DNA from: Terriglobia bacterium
GTDB taxonomy: Bacteria > Acidobacteriota > Terriglobia > JAIQFV01
Direction: 5' to 3'
Length of the DNA: 64,000 nt
NCBI GenBank assembly: GCA_020072965.1
Contig: JAIQFY010000010.1
Location: 36,018-100,017 of the forward strand
Shown here: piece after piece, positions 14,389-23,327 of the stretch
Layout: each line of letters starts with the position of its first letter
Position numbering within the stretch: the first letter of the stretch is position 1
Made by a program: the position numbers and the translations under genes
Notes under the pieces: generated by a model
What the model was told of the DNA's origin: nothing
Database searches by the model: none
What the model saw: only the letters and a program-made list of their open reading frames with translations

Positions 14389-15147
14389 ATGAATACCGAA
14401 CTGCAGTCAATCATCCGTCTTCAAGAACTCGATAAGCAAATCTCCACTCTCCAGCAGCGAATTGCTGCGCTCCCCCACCACTTGCGTGAAATTGAAAAGC
14501 AACTGAGCGACATCATCGAAGCCCACGCCACGGTGAAGCAGCGCATGGCGTCGAACCAGCAACAACGCCGGAAGTTTGACGGGGACATTCAGGCCCTCGA
14601 ACAGAAAATATCGAAATACAACAACCAGTTGCTCGATGTGAAAACCAACGAGGAATATCGCGCGTTCCTCACCGAAATCGAGTTCAACAAGAACGAGATC
14701 CGGAAGATAGAGGACAGAATTCTCGACCTCATGATGGCAGCCGAGGCGGATGAAAAGGAACTCAAGGAAACGGAAGCCGAATCCAAGAGGCAACAGCAGG
14801 AGGTCGCCCGGGAAAAACAACAGGCCGAATCCGAGACCCGCGGAAAACAACTTGAGGTTGATGCGTTGCTCGCGACTCGAGAGCAGGTCATAGGTTCCCT
14901 CACCGATACCATGCTGGATCTATACACCCGCATTGCGAAACTGAGAAATGGAACCGTGGTGGCCGAGGTTCGGGATCAGATCTGCACCGTGTGCCATGTC
15001 ATGCTGCGTCCACAAACTTTCAATGAAGTCATGCGGAGCCAGGGGATCATCCAATGCGACAACTGCGGCCGCATCCTTTTCTGGGTGCCGCCCGCCGACC
15101 CGGCCGCACCTCCCACCCCCTTGAGCGGGGAGCCGGTCCGTGGATAA
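14389..15147 (+). CDS. C4-type zinc ribbon domain protein with long coiled coil (DUF164/COG1579 type)
   Basis: A 252-residue protein. Residues 1-190 are almost entirely alpha-helical coiled coil (ELQSIIRLQELDKQISTLQQRI ... EADEKELKETEAESKRQQQEV). The C-terminus carries a zinc ribbon, CTVCHVMLRP and about 20 residues later CDNCGRILFW. Such proteins are widespread in bacteria and resemble nucleic-acid-binding or flagellar-regulation proteins; no specific function is assigned. The final codons overlap the RNase HI gene by 8 bases, a common pairing for this family. Confidence 0.9.
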   Translation: MNTELQSIIRLQELDKQISTLQQRIAALPHHLREIEKQLSDIIEAHATVKQRMASNQQQRRKFDGDIQALEQKISKYNNQLLDVKTNEEYRAFLTEIEFNKNEIRKIEDRILDLMMAAEADEKELKETEAESKRQQQEVAREKQQAESETRGKQLEVDALLATREQVIGSLTDTMLDLYTRIAKLRNGTVVAEVRDQICTVCHVMLRPQTFNEVMRSQGIIQCDNCGRILFWVPPADPAAPPTPLSGEPVRG

Positions 15148-15688
15148 GAGAAAAGCTGAGGAGCCGACAATATTCTTCATTGATGGCGGATCCCGCGGAA
15201 ATCCCGGGCCGGCCGGTTATGGCGTCGCCGTCAAGAATGCCGTCGGCGAGACGATGGATTCCCTTTCCGAGTATCTCGGGGTTGTGACGAATAACGTGGC
15301 GGAGTACTCCGGTTTGTTGGCCGCACTCGAATACGCCATCCGCCATCACCTGTCATTTGTCCGGATTTTTTCCGATTCCGAATTGCTGGTCCGGCAGATG
15401 ACCGGTCGATACCGCGTCAAAAGTCCGGACCTGCTCCCCCTCTTTACCCGCGCCCAATCAATGGCGGCACACATCCCCCGATTGGAGATTGAACATATCC
15501 GCCGGGAGTCGAATGCCGCTGCCGATGCCCTGGCCAACGAGGCCATGGATCGAGCGGAAGCCGGAGGACCTCAGCTTCGGACCCTCCGGTTTGACGCCAT
15601 CATTGAGAACGGCCTGGTGAGGCCCCTTGCCGCGGTTCAGTTGCCGGAAAAGAAGAAAGTCGAATGTTCCATACGGTTCAAAGACTAG
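15140..15688 (+). CDS. rnhA: Ribonuclease HI family protein
   Basis: A 182-residue RNase H fold protein that should cleave the RNA strand of RNA-DNA hybrids. All four catalytic acidic residues are visible: Asp in FIDGGSRGNPGPAGYG, Glu in VTNNVAEYSGLLAAL, Asp in FSDSELLVRQMTG, and Asp in ESNAAADALANEAMD. The GTG start at 15140 overlaps the zinc-ribbon gene, indicating translational coupling. It resembles the RNase HI-like group rather than E. coli rnhA exactly, and has a 45-residue C-terminal extension. Confidence 0.9.
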   Translation: MDKRKAEEPTIFFIDGGSRGNPGPAGYGVAVKNAVGETMDSLSEYLGVVTNNVAEYSGLLAALEYAIRHHLSFVRIFSDSELLVRQMTGRYRVKSPDLLPLFTRAQSMAAHIPRLEIEHIRRESNAAADALANEAMDRAEAGGPQLRTLRFDAIIENGLVRPLAAVQLPEKKKVECSIRFKD

Positions 15689-16635
15689 CCCGATGCCAAG
15701 CTTGGGGCGGGCCTGTCATTTTGATCGCCGCCCTGGGCTTGATCCATCCGACAGGCCTTCAGTGCCAAGCAACGAACCCCGAACCCAAATCACAAAAGCG
15801 TCCTGTTCCAGCGAAGAGGCCGGTTCCGGGTACCGCGCGAATTGAATTGACCGCTTTAGCGGCTTTACCGAACGGTCGATCGAAGCCGGTCGCGGGGCGT
15901 GAATTCTTCCTGCTGGCGGTCGATCCCATCGTTCTCAAGGCACAAATCGAAAGAGAGATTCCTCTGCCCGAAGATCTAGATCCGTCCGCGAAGAAATCGT
16001 TGGCAGTGCCAACCCTCAAGCAGTCAGACATCCAGCGGGTGGCCCAGGAATTCAAAATCACACCTGAGTGCGTCGTCCTGGCGGAGAAAGCCCCCCAGGA
16101 CGGGTCGATGTACCGAGATGAATCCAGGTACCGCCGCCTGGAGGACTATGCTCAAGTCGAAGAACTCAGGAGGAGCTACGACTCGCTTCTCAAGAAGAAG
16201 GTGAAGAAAGGAAATCTCTCCAACCTCACCGACAGCCAAAAGCTGGAACTTGTGAAGGCGCTCGATACGGAGTTCGACCGGCTGCTGCCGTCCAGCAAGA
16301 CAGCCGTCGCCGTCCGCCTCGCGCAACTCGTGGTAGAGCGGGAAAATCGTGCCTACGCGGAACGGCGCCAGCAAGTCGAGAAGAGAAACGCGGCACTGGC
16401 CCAGCGGGCCAAACGAGAAGAGGAGCTGTGGAAGGAGTTAGAGCAAAAGAGGAAATTATTCCGCACGAGCAGTGACGCCAGGGGCCTGGCGCGGTTTTCG
16501 AAGCTGTCCCCGGGAAATTACTGGGCCTACGCGCATGACTTCACCTTCGAAGGAATTGCTACCTCCTGGAATATTCCCATCCCACTGCGCCGCGACGAAG
16601 TGAAACGCATTGAAGTGATGATTGGAAACAATTAG
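15664..16635 (+). CDS. Unknown exported protein with coiled coil
   Basis: A 323-residue protein I cannot name. It overlaps the end of the RNase HI gene by 25 bases. The N-terminus (WGGPVILIAALGLIHPTGLQCQA) is a plausible signal or anchor. An Ala-Pro-Lys-rich stretch is followed by a beta segment (ARIELTALAALPNGRSKPVAGREFFLL). Residues about 210-265 form a charged coiled coil, and a small C-terminal beta domain (SDARGLARFSKLSPGNYWAYAHDFTFEG) resembles carboxypeptidase-regulatory or CNA-B-like folds. Probably periplasmic. Confidence 0.7.
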   Translation: MFHTVQRLARCQAWGGPVILIAALGLIHPTGLQCQATNPEPKSQKRPVPAKRPVPGTARIELTALAALPNGRSKPVAGREFFLLAVDPIVLKAQIEREIPLPEDLDPSAKKSLAVPTLKQSDIQRVAQEFKITPECVVLAEKAPQDGSMYRDESRYRRLEDYAQVEELRRSYDSLLKKKVKKGNLSNLTDSQKLELVKALDTEFDRLLPSSKTAVAVRLAQLVVERENRAYAERRQQVEKRNAALAQRAKREEELWKELEQKRKLFRTSSDARGLARFSKLSPGNYWAYAHDFTFEGIATSWNIPIPLRRDEVKRIEVMIGNN

Positions 16636-16763
16636 CTCAACCATTAGGAGCCGCAAGGCGGTACCGGGTCCCCCGCTCGAAATAGAGTTCCATCGACCGG
16701 AAGAGACTAATAACCTCGGTCTGCCGGGAACGATTCCTAAGGAAAAATCGCCCCGGAGGCAGC

Positions 16764-18371
16764 TCAACTGACCTGAGGACGGATGGCTCGATACAGTTGC
16801 CAGGAAAAGGCCCCGAGACCCAGACAGAAAACGGCAAGGTGCAGAATGGCTCCGATGCCGTAGGGAAGTTCAAAGACAATAAGAAGGATAACAAGGCCGA
16901 GGACCATTGCCAGGATCGTTTGCGATGTTGTCTCGGAAGTGGTTCGCAAGAGAGTCCGTCCCAGGAAGGTGCCCACAAAAATCTTCGCGAAGTACATGGA
17001 GGCGGCATAGAACATCAGGAGGAGTAGTCCCAAGGGGAGACCCATCAAGGTAATACAAGCGATAATCACGGCAATCGGCGTGGCCACGAGGACCGCAAAG
17101 CCCAGCCCAAGGCTTCGCCCCAGGGATCCGGCTGCCCGAACCGTCGATTGAAAGAATTTTGGTGCGATCGCACAGAAAAGCCAACCCAGGAGGAGAGCCC
17201 CCAGCAGCTTGACGACCTCCCAGAAATAAAATCCACGCCGTGCAAAGCGGCTCTTATGGACATTGAGGATGGTCTCAGTCTTGCCGCCCACGGCGACCCC
17301 CGGGGCGATGTGAACGTTGGTTGATTTTTGCACATGGGCTGTGAGGTTTCCCCCCACGCTCGCCGGAGGAAACAGGTTCAGCTTCCCTCCGAAGAACGAG
17401 AGGTCGTGCCCCACGTTTCCCCGGATATCCGCAGCTCCGGAAAAAACCCAGACGCTGTGTGTCACTTTGCCTTCCAGGCTCAAATCGTCACAGCCCACCA
17501 CCATGTCCCCTCCCACAGTGGCTTGCGGGTCCATGCGGAGGGATTGGATCCAACTATAGATGTTGCGCGCCACGTGCCCCGTCAGGTTCAACGACTGGCT
17601 GAAGCCGTACAGGTTGCCTTCTACGTTCCCACTGATGTCCGTCCTCTGAGCGAAACGGACGAAATCTCCTTTGACTGTCCCGTGGATCTCGACCCGGCGG
17701 GCAAAAACGATCAAATCGCCATTGACAACGCCATCCACCATGACGGTGTCCCCCGTCGCCAGCAGATTGTCGTTTATGGTCTCGCCGCTTCCGACCATTA
17801 CAGTCGCTTTGTCGCTGCGCCTCTCCAAAGCCAGCCCGGGAATCACCAACATCAGAAGCATGACCGCCCCGATTCCCCAGCGTAAGAACCCTTTATGATG
17901 ACGCCACAGCAGAACTCCGCCAGTAATCACCAGGGTTGCCGAAACCAGCACACTCGCAATGGTAACAATCTGTGACATGATGGCCGCTCCTATATTGGTC
18001 AGGTAGAATACGATTGTGAACAGCAGATTTGATTGTCCGGGCAAATGCATGGGATTCAGCCACTCCGTTGCCGGAGGAAGTTGCTGCTCCACCCAGTTGA
18101 ACAAGAGACTCAGCAGAACGGCAAGGACACTCACGGCAGCCGCCTTGCCCACCAGCTCGAGCAGCCGCGCGGGTTGAATCCCAGTCGGCACCTCTTCTTC
18201 TTCGACCTGTTGCAGCGCACTGGTCAGGACACGATTCTCGATACGCAGCAAATCCACCAGATCCCGGCAGCGCAAGCATTCGGCCAGATGGTGCCTCACC
18301 CGGCGTGCTTCCTCTTCCTGGAGTTCTCCGTCCAAATAGATGGCGTATGTCAGTTCTGGAAGGCAACTCAT
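16764..18371 (-). CDS. Membrane anti-sigma factor with polymer-forming (bactofilin-like) domain
   Basis: A 535-residue multi-domain membrane protein. The start at 18371 (MSCLPELTYAIYLDGELQEEEARR) is chosen over the overlapping TTG at 18383. The N-terminus is a zinc-finger anti-sigma domain with H-x3-C-x2-C (HHLAECLRCRDLV). Three transmembrane helices follow. Residues about 215-395 are a beta-helical polymer-forming domain with repeated short turns (GVVNGDLIVFARRVEIHGTV, GNVEGNLYGFSQSLNLTGHV). At least four more helices close the protein. The sigma factor gene overlaps directly upstream, so sequestration of that sigma factor is a firm inference. Linking it to a bactofilin-like surface domain is less common. 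Confidence 0.85.
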   Translation of the reverse strand: MSCLPELTYAIYLDGELQEEEARRVRHHLAECLRCRDLVDLLRIENRVLTSALQQVEEEEVPTGIQPARLLELVGKAAAVSVLAVLLSLLFNWVEQQLPPATEWLNPMHLPGQSNLLFTIVFYLTNIGAAIMSQIVTIASVLVSATLVITGGVLLWRHHKGFLRWGIGAVMLLMLVIPGLALERRSDKATVMVGSGETINDNLLATGDTVMVDGVVNGDLIVFARRVEIHGTVKGDFVRFAQRTDISGNVEGNLYGFSQSLNLTGHVARNIYSWIQSLRMDPQATVGGDMVVGCDDLSLEGKVTHSVWVFSGAADIRGNVGHDLSFFGGKLNLFPPASVGGNLTAHVQKSTNVHIAPGVAVGGKTETILNVHKSRFARRGFYFWEVVKLLGALLLGWLFCAIAPKFFQSTVRAAGSLGRSLGLGFAVLVATPIAVIIACITLMGLPLGLLLLMFYAASMYFAKIFVGTFLGRTLLRTTSETTSQTILAMVLGLVILLIVFELPYGIGAILHLAVFCLGLGAFSWQLYRAIRPQVS

Positions 18372-18379
18372 CGGGATGT

Positions 18380-18997
18380 TCAATTCCCTTTCTGTTTTGT
18401 CAGGATCTGTCGCAGTTCCTGTTTCCCGCGAAAAATCAATGTCGCCACATGCGCCCTCTGAAAGCCCAGTTGCCGTGCAATCTCATCGTAACTGAAGTCG
18501 CTGTAGTAGCGGAGCACCAGCGGCAGACGATACTTTTCGGGCAGAAGTCCGATGGCCTTTCTTACTTCCGCATTCTGTTCCGTCATCATTGCCTCATCCA
18601 ATGGTGAAGTCGCTCCGCCCGCCGCCGGTTGCGTCTCGGTGTCCTCATCGACCATGAATCTTTGTTCCACCTGCCGCCTTCGGATCAGGTCCACACAGTA
18701 ATGGCTGGCGATGCTATACAGCCAACCCAGGAAGGGCACCGAGCCGTTATAGCCGGCTATGCCACGTTTCAGCCGGATGAAAACCTCACTTGTCGCATCC
18801 TCGGCAGCTTCTCTTGAACCCAGCATATGTCGGCAAAGACCCAGCATCCGCGGCTTGAACAGGCGGTACAGCTCGGCGAAGGATTCGGAGTCTCCGGTGA
18901 TGGCCCGCTGTATGACGGCATCTAAGTCCAAAGCTTCGCCCCGGCTCTCCCGGCCATCCTGATTCGGCCCGTTCGCGTCGTTGCTTTCAGTCTCCAT
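18380..18997 (-). CDS. ECF-type RNA polymerase sigma factor (sigma-70 family)
   Basis: A 205-residue extracytoplasmic-function sigma factor. Region 2 is seen in ESFAELYRLFKPRMLGLCRHMLGSREAAEDATSEVFIRLKRG ... VPFLGWLYSIASHYCVDLIRRR. Region 4 is seen in GLLPEKYRLPLVLRYYSDFSYDEIARQLGFQRAHVATLIFRGKQEL. A linker of moderate length (residues 110-135) joins them. It overlaps or abuts the membrane anti-sigma gene, the classic sigma/anti-sigma pair. What signal releases it is unknown, though the anti-sigma's envelope domain suggests envelope stress. Confidence 0.93.
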   Translation of the reverse strand: METESNDANGPNQDGRESRGEALDLDAVIQRAITGDSESFAELYRLFKPRMLGLCRHMLGSREAAEDATSEVFIRLKRGIAGYNGSVPFLGWLYSIASHYCVDLIRRRQVEQRFMVDEDTETQPAAGGATSPLDEAMMTEQNAEVRKAIGLLPEKYRLPLVLRYYSDFSYDEIARQLGFQRAHVATLIFRGKQELRQILTKQKGN

Positions 18998-19065
18998 AGA
19001 GTAATACGCCGGTGGATTCGAGAAATTTCAACTTTGGCAGAAAACTGGTAAGGTGGGGTAAATCC

Positions 19066-20466
19066 TCACACCGGAGGTTGTCGATGGTGCCAATCGGTGG
19101 CCTCTTCGAAAGCGCGTGCCAGCTGGAGCAACTTCGCTTCGGACCAGGCCGCACCGGCGATCTGGAGCCCGATGGGAAGTCCCGAGCGGGTAAATCCGCA
19201 GGGAAGGACCAGTGCAGGAGTCCCGGTGAGATTGAACAGTCGCATGAATCGGGTGAGTTGGCCCCTCGCCAAAGGGACGGCTTCACTCTCGGTAATGGGC
19301 GTCGCCGGCTGGGGGGTCGCCGGAAGAACCATGAGATCGACGGTTTCAAACAGCAGCGACATTTTTCTCTGCCACTGGACCTGGATCCTTCGAGCTAAAG
19401 CGTATTCCGTGCCGGTCACCTCCAATCCCTGGCGCAATCGCTCAAGTACATCAACCCCAATTTTGTCGGGATGTTTGAGGATGTGGGCGGAGTGATACGC
19501 TGCAGCTTCGGCCTGCAGAATGAGGCCACTTGCATCCATGGCCTTCTCATATCCTTCGAATGACACCTCTCGCACCTCACATCCCAGGGCAGGGATTATT
19601 GCGACCGCCTTCTCCACTGCCGATCTCGTTTCGGGATCATTGCCGCCCAAAAAAAGCTCATCAGGAAATCCCACTTTGAATTGGAGGGGGATGTGGATGG
19701 ATGTCACCGGTGATGCAATGTCTTCAACCCTGCGGTCCACAGAGGATGGATCCCCGGCGTCATAACCGGAGACCGCTGCCAGGAGCAACGCCACATCTTC
19801 CACGTTCCGCGCCATTGGCCCGGCATGATCCTGGGACCACGACAACGGCACCACGCCGTTCAAACTCAAGCGACCATAAGTCGGTTTGAGCCCGACGACC
19901 CCACACAGGGAAGCCGGGATCCGAATGGAACCACCGGTGTCCGTGCCTATTGATCCAAGACACATCCCGGCCGCCAGTGCGGCTCCGGAGCCTCCACTTG
20001 ATCCGCCGGCAATGTAGTCCAGCTTCCAAGGGTTATGACAAGCGCCAAAATGAGGGTTGACGGTCGTAACCCCCAGGGCCCATTCGTGCATGTTGAGCTT
20101 GCCCAGAAGAATCGCCCCCGCCCTGCGCAGCCTTTCGACGATGAAAGCATCCTCCGCAGCAATCTTATCCTTCAGAAGAATGCTCCCTGCCGTCGTGGGC
20201 ATTCCCCGGACATCATACAGATCCTTTACGCCAATCGGAATCCCATGAAGCGGGCCCAGCGGCTTTCCCTGTGCCACCGCCTCCGTGGCTTTTCGTGCTT
20301 CCTGAAGCGCCGACTCACCGGCGACATGGAGGTAAGCATTGATCGCCGGATTCAGCGCTTCAATGCGCGCCAGGTAAGCTCTTGTCAACTCCAGCGGCGA
20401 CAGCCGGCCGGCACGAATCTCATCACGAGCCTTGGCGAGAGTGAGAGAAGTCAGAGAATCATCCAT
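19066..20466 (-). CDS. Amidase signature family enzyme (GatA-like)
   Basis: A 466-residue Ser-cisSer-Lys hydrolase. The catalytic Lys lies in HGIPIGVKDLYDVRG, the cis-Ser in AGGSSGGSGAAL and the nucleophile Ser in GTDTGGSIRIPASLCG. The rest follows the amidase fold (GLKPTYGRLSLNGVVPLSWSQDHAGPMAR). GatA subunits and general amidases are close relatives. No gatB or gatC is adjacent, so a general aliphatic or aryl amidase is as likely as a tRNA amidotransferase subunit. It ends 68 bases before the sigma gene on the same strand. Confidence 0.9.
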   Translation of the reverse strand: MDDSLTSLTLAKARDEIRAGRLSPLELTRAYLARIEALNPAINAYLHVAGESALQEARKATEAVAQGKPLGPLHGIPIGVKDLYDVRGMPTTAGSILLKDKIAAEDAFIVERLRRAGAILLGKLNMHEWALGVTTVNPHFGACHNPWKLDYIAGGSSGGSGAALAAGMCLGSIGTDTGGSIRIPASLCGVVGLKPTYGRLSLNGVVPLSWSQDHAGPMARNVEDVALLLAAVSGYDAGDPSSVDRRVEDIASPVTSIHIPLQFKVGFPDELFLGGNDPETRSAVEKAVAIIPALGCEVREVSFEGYEKAMDASGLILQAEAAAYHSAHILKHPDKIGVDVLERLRQGLEVTGTEYALARRIQVQWQRKMSLLFETVDLMVLPATPQPATPITESEAVPLARGQLTRFMRLFNLTGTPALVLPCGFTRSGLPIGLQIAGAAWSEAKLLQLARAFEEATDWHHRQPPV

Positions 20467-21079
20467 GGGTAGAAGGCTCCGAAGAGTTCATCCGAAATGA
20501 CCACTCTATGATGTAATCCTCCAAACAAGAATCGCCCAGTGTAAAAAGGCTGGACGTGCCAGGTTACCGCATAAAGACAAAGATGCTCAAAGGGGCAGTA
20601 CTTCCCTGAAAGCATACACTTGCATGTTTGTCGAGGCAAGATAAAGGCTTGCGTCCCACTCACGATCACCTAATTGATCGATGTCTTGCCCTCAAAACAG
20701 GAGCTTGCAAGGATCTCTGCAAGGGGTGTCTCTTGAGCCCTCAGTTAAACCGCCAACTGGATTCAATATTTTGCCCCAATGCTGGAAGCTTACGAGAAGG
20801 TCACTTTCTATTGAAAACAAATCCTCAAGATCAGAGTTAACAAACTCGCAAGAGGGAGTTGGCATCTATGAAGATGTGTGATAAAAGAGGGGGGCTTGAA
20901 CGATGGAGGACTTCCCAGGAAATACCCCACTTGAATTTTACTCTCGTGATGAGAGGCGCATCTACTATTTTATCGGACTACCGCTTTTTCAAATCCAAAT
21001 GCCGGGCGCCAGCAATCAGGGAGTTGTGGAAGACAACTAACTTGTACCACTATTTTCCAACTAGGAGGAAACTCATAAA
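20467..21079. other. Gene-free 613-bp region between amidase and cytochrome genes
   Basis: Lower in GC than its surroundings. Short frames (for example 20859-21083 plus) have no family resemblance or good ribosome site and are probably chance. No strong hairpin or tRNA is apparent. The 3' end holds the AGGAGG of the cytochrome gene. Confidence 0.4.
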
Positions 21080-21439
21080 ATGAATAAGCGAATGCAGATT
21101 GTTCTAGTTCTTGCAGTCCTCGTGTCCCTCTGTCTCGCTTTGAACCTGTTCGGACAAGCTGCGAAAATGGCTAACGCCAAGGCTCCGGACAAGATCGTCT
21201 TTGAGGCCAAGACAGGAAAAGTCACTTTTGACCACGCCAAGCATCTGGAGCGGGAAAAGAATGACTGCAAGGCATGCCACGACAAGATATTTCCTCAATC
21301 CAAAGCTCCATTGAATTTCGCAGCGGGGATGCACAAGACCGCCGAAGCGAAAAAGGCTTCCTGTGCCGCATGCCATGTGGCGGGGGGAAAGGCTTTCGAG
21401 ACCAAGGGCAACTGCAACAAGTGTCACGTGAAAGCGTAG
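21080..21439 (+). CDS. Small exported triheme c-type cytochrome (cytochrome c7/c3-like)
   Basis: A 119-residue periplasmic electron carrier. A Sec signal peptide (MNKRMQIVLVLAVLVSLCLALNLFGQA) is followed by three CXXCH haem motifs: CKACH, CAACH and CNKCH. Extra His residues (VTFDHAKHLE, GMHKTAE) stand where distal ligands are expected. Spacing and the KVTFDHAKH start match class III/c7-type cytochromes. AGGAGG lies 11 bases before the ATG. No oxidoreductase partner is adjacent, so its electron donor and acceptor are unknown. Confidence 0.92.
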   Translation: MNKRMQIVLVLAVLVSLCLALNLFGQAAKMANAKAPDKIVFEAKTGKVTFDHAKHLEREKNDCKACHDKIFPQSKAPLNFAAGMHKTAEAKKASCAACHVAGGKAFETKGNCNKCHVKA

Positions 21440-21597
21440 TGAAAAAGAAATATTGGCTCGGGAACATCGCAAAGATCAATTAACAAAGCGAACATTGCCT
21501 GGAAGAAGAATGTACGGGGGGGCCTGCGGGCCGTTGTTTGAAACCGAGGGTGAACACCTGACAGGTATCCCTCCGGTTTCCTGGTAGGGTTAAATAC

Positions 21598-21965
21598 TTA
21601 ATCTGCCAATCGGACAACCGCCGCGAGTGAATCGCAATCGCTTGAGACCCGGCTCGCATGCCCCTTTCCAGTGGTATCCTCCACGAAAAGTATACTTCCC
21701 GAAGAAAACCGCCGCACTTCGCCATCGCTCGCTGTAATCTCCCATTCGCCCGAAAGCAGGAAATAAACACTCCTTGCTGATGCCGGATGCCAATTGCCGC
21801 TCCATCCTGCCGGTGCACTCAAGAAAGCAAACTGCGTGGCCGGGATGAAGTGCGAAAGGTTGAGTGGTAGTGCAAGAGGCGCAAAGTCAGCGGGACGAGT
21901 TCCATTTTAACGTCCTCAAAATGAGATTCTCCGAGACTATCCGTGTAGAGCCGCAAGTATTTCAT
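21598..21965 (-). pseudogene. Cupin-domain protein gene with single-base frameshift
   Basis: Reading from an ATG at 21965 gives MKYLRLYTDSLGESHFEDVKMELVP. At a CCC run (21892-21894) the frame must step by one missing base to continue ADFAPLALPLNLSHFIPATQF and then WSGNWHPASARSVYFLLSGEWEITASDG ... GSILFVEDTTGKGHASRV. The combined protein, about 122 residues, is a typical small cupin with conserved His/Glu/His metal-site positions (WHPASARSVYFLL, GKGH). Either one C is lost from a run of four in this strain, or the base is a sequencing or assembly error. As written only the last 74 codons form an intact frame. Confidence 0.75.
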
Positions 21966-22231
21966 CGCCGTCCCCCACCTTTGAGATTGTCTTAACCTGA
22001 AGCAGCTTTAATCCAGCGAGCCAGGCAAATGAATAGTATTGCGGGATCCTCCCCGATGGTCAAATTTAGACCCGCTTGATAGAGAGATCTCGTTCATTGA
22101 TCAGACCGCCTTTTAACAATATTGTATTGATTTTTTCATGCTTTTGATTATTCTGGCCGATTGGGGCAATTGCGGGGCGCCTCTGAGGTGGCAGCGCGGA
22201 AAATCAAGCATCCCAAGAAGGATTTTTGTTC

Positions 22232-23287
22232 ATGATCAAAACCGTGGAATGGCTGGGCGATGGAGTTCGAATGATCGATCAGTTGAGGCTCCCCGCCGAA
22301 GAAGTGTATCCTGTCCTGAAGACATATGAAGAAGTCGCTGATGCCATTCGCCGGATGGTCGTCCGGGGCGCGCCTGCAATAGGTGTCACGGCGGCGATGG
22401 GCATTGCCCTCGGGGTCAAGCAGCAGACCTCAACCGACCAGGCCGCATTCATTGAATCCTTCAACACCATTTGCGATGTCATGGCGAAAACCCGGCCCAC
22501 GGCGGTGAATTTGTTCTGGGCCATTGACCGGATGAAGAAGGTGTTCGAGCGTTTGATCCGCGAGGGCAATCGCGACTTCGACCCCCCTCGCCTTGCCCGG
22601 GCCCTCGAAGCGGAGGCACTGAAAATTTATGAGGAAGACATTGCCTGCAACAAGGCCATGGCTCAACACGGAGCCCGGCTCATCCCGAAGAACGCTATGA
22701 TCCTTACACACTGCAACACCGGAGCCCTGGCCACTGCGGGGTTCTATGGAACTGCGCTTGGAGTCATCAAGGCCGCCCATGAGGAAGGGAAAAACATTTC
22801 GGTGTGGGTCGACGAAACCCGGCCCTATCTTCAAGGCGCGCGATTAACAGCGTGGGAGTGTCAAAAGGAAGGCATTCCGTACACCTTGATCACCGATAAC
22901 ATGGCCGGACATTTTATGAAGCTGGGAAAGGTGCAGTGTGTGATTGTCGGCGCCGACCGGATTGCCGCCAATGGCGATACAGCAAACAAAATCGGGACGT
23001 ACTCGCTTTCGGTCCTCGCCAAGGAACATCACCTGCCGTTCTACATCACGGCCCCGACTTCGAGCTTCGATCTCAAGCTGGCCTCAGGGGATGAAATTCC
23101 CATTGAGGAACGCAGTTCCCGGGAAGTCACCCACATCAAGAACATTGCGATCGCTCCCGAGGGGGCCCATGCGGCCCATCCGGCCTTTGATGTCACTCCG
23201 GCCCGGAACATCCATAACATCATTACGGAGCGGGGCGTCCTGTATAAACCTTTCGACGGCGCCATTCACTCTTTATTTGCGGGCTGA
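22232..23287 (+). CDS. mtnA: S-methyl-5-thioribose-1-phosphate isomerase
   Basis: A 351-residue enzyme of the methionine salvage pathway. It converts 5-methylthioribose 1-phosphate to 5-methylthioribulose 1-phosphate. Diagnostic stretches are the early [17 protein letters not shown], the catalytic Cys in [12 protein letters not shown], the [17 protein letters not shown] motif, and the catalytic Asp in [19 protein letters not shown]. The start [17 protein letters not shown] at 22232 has AAGGA 9 bases upstream; a TTG two codons earlier is less likely. The tsaD gene follows after 40 bases. Members of this family are occasionally annotated as eIF-2B-like, but the motifs fit MtnA. Confidence 0.95.
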   Translation: MIKTVEWLGDGVRMIDQLRLPAEEVYPVLKTYEEVADAIRRMVVRGAPAIGVTAAMGIALGVKQQTSTDQAAFIESFNTICDVMAKTRPTAVNLFWAIDRMKKVFERLIREGNRDFDPPRLARALEAEALKIYEEDIACNKAMAQHGARLIPKNAMILTHCNTGALATAGFYGTALGVIKAAHEEGKNISVWVDETRPYLQGARLTAWECQKEGIPYTLITDNMAGHFMKLGKVQCVIVGADRIAANGDTANKIGTYSLSVLAKEHHLPFYITAPTSSFDLKLASGDEIPIEERSSREVTHIKNIAIAPEGAHAAHPAFDVTPARNIHNIITERGVLYKPFDGAIHSLFAG

Positions 23288-23327
23288 CGGGTCCACAGAT
23301 TTCGCAGATGGCACAGAAGTCTCAACC

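Noticed and set aside
14407-14850. 147-codon hydrophobic-looking minus-strand frame
   Set aside because: Shadow of the coiled-coil zinc-ribbon gene; Glu/Lys codons read backwards give Phe/Leu.
20859-21083. 74-codon ORF upstream of the cytochrome gene
   Set aside because: Runs into the cytochrome start region, lacks a ribosome site and shows no conserved motif.
22944-23327. N-terminal extension of tsaD
   Set aside because: The frame is open but overlaps mtnA out of frame; TsaD proteins begin at MLILGIESSCDET, here 23328.
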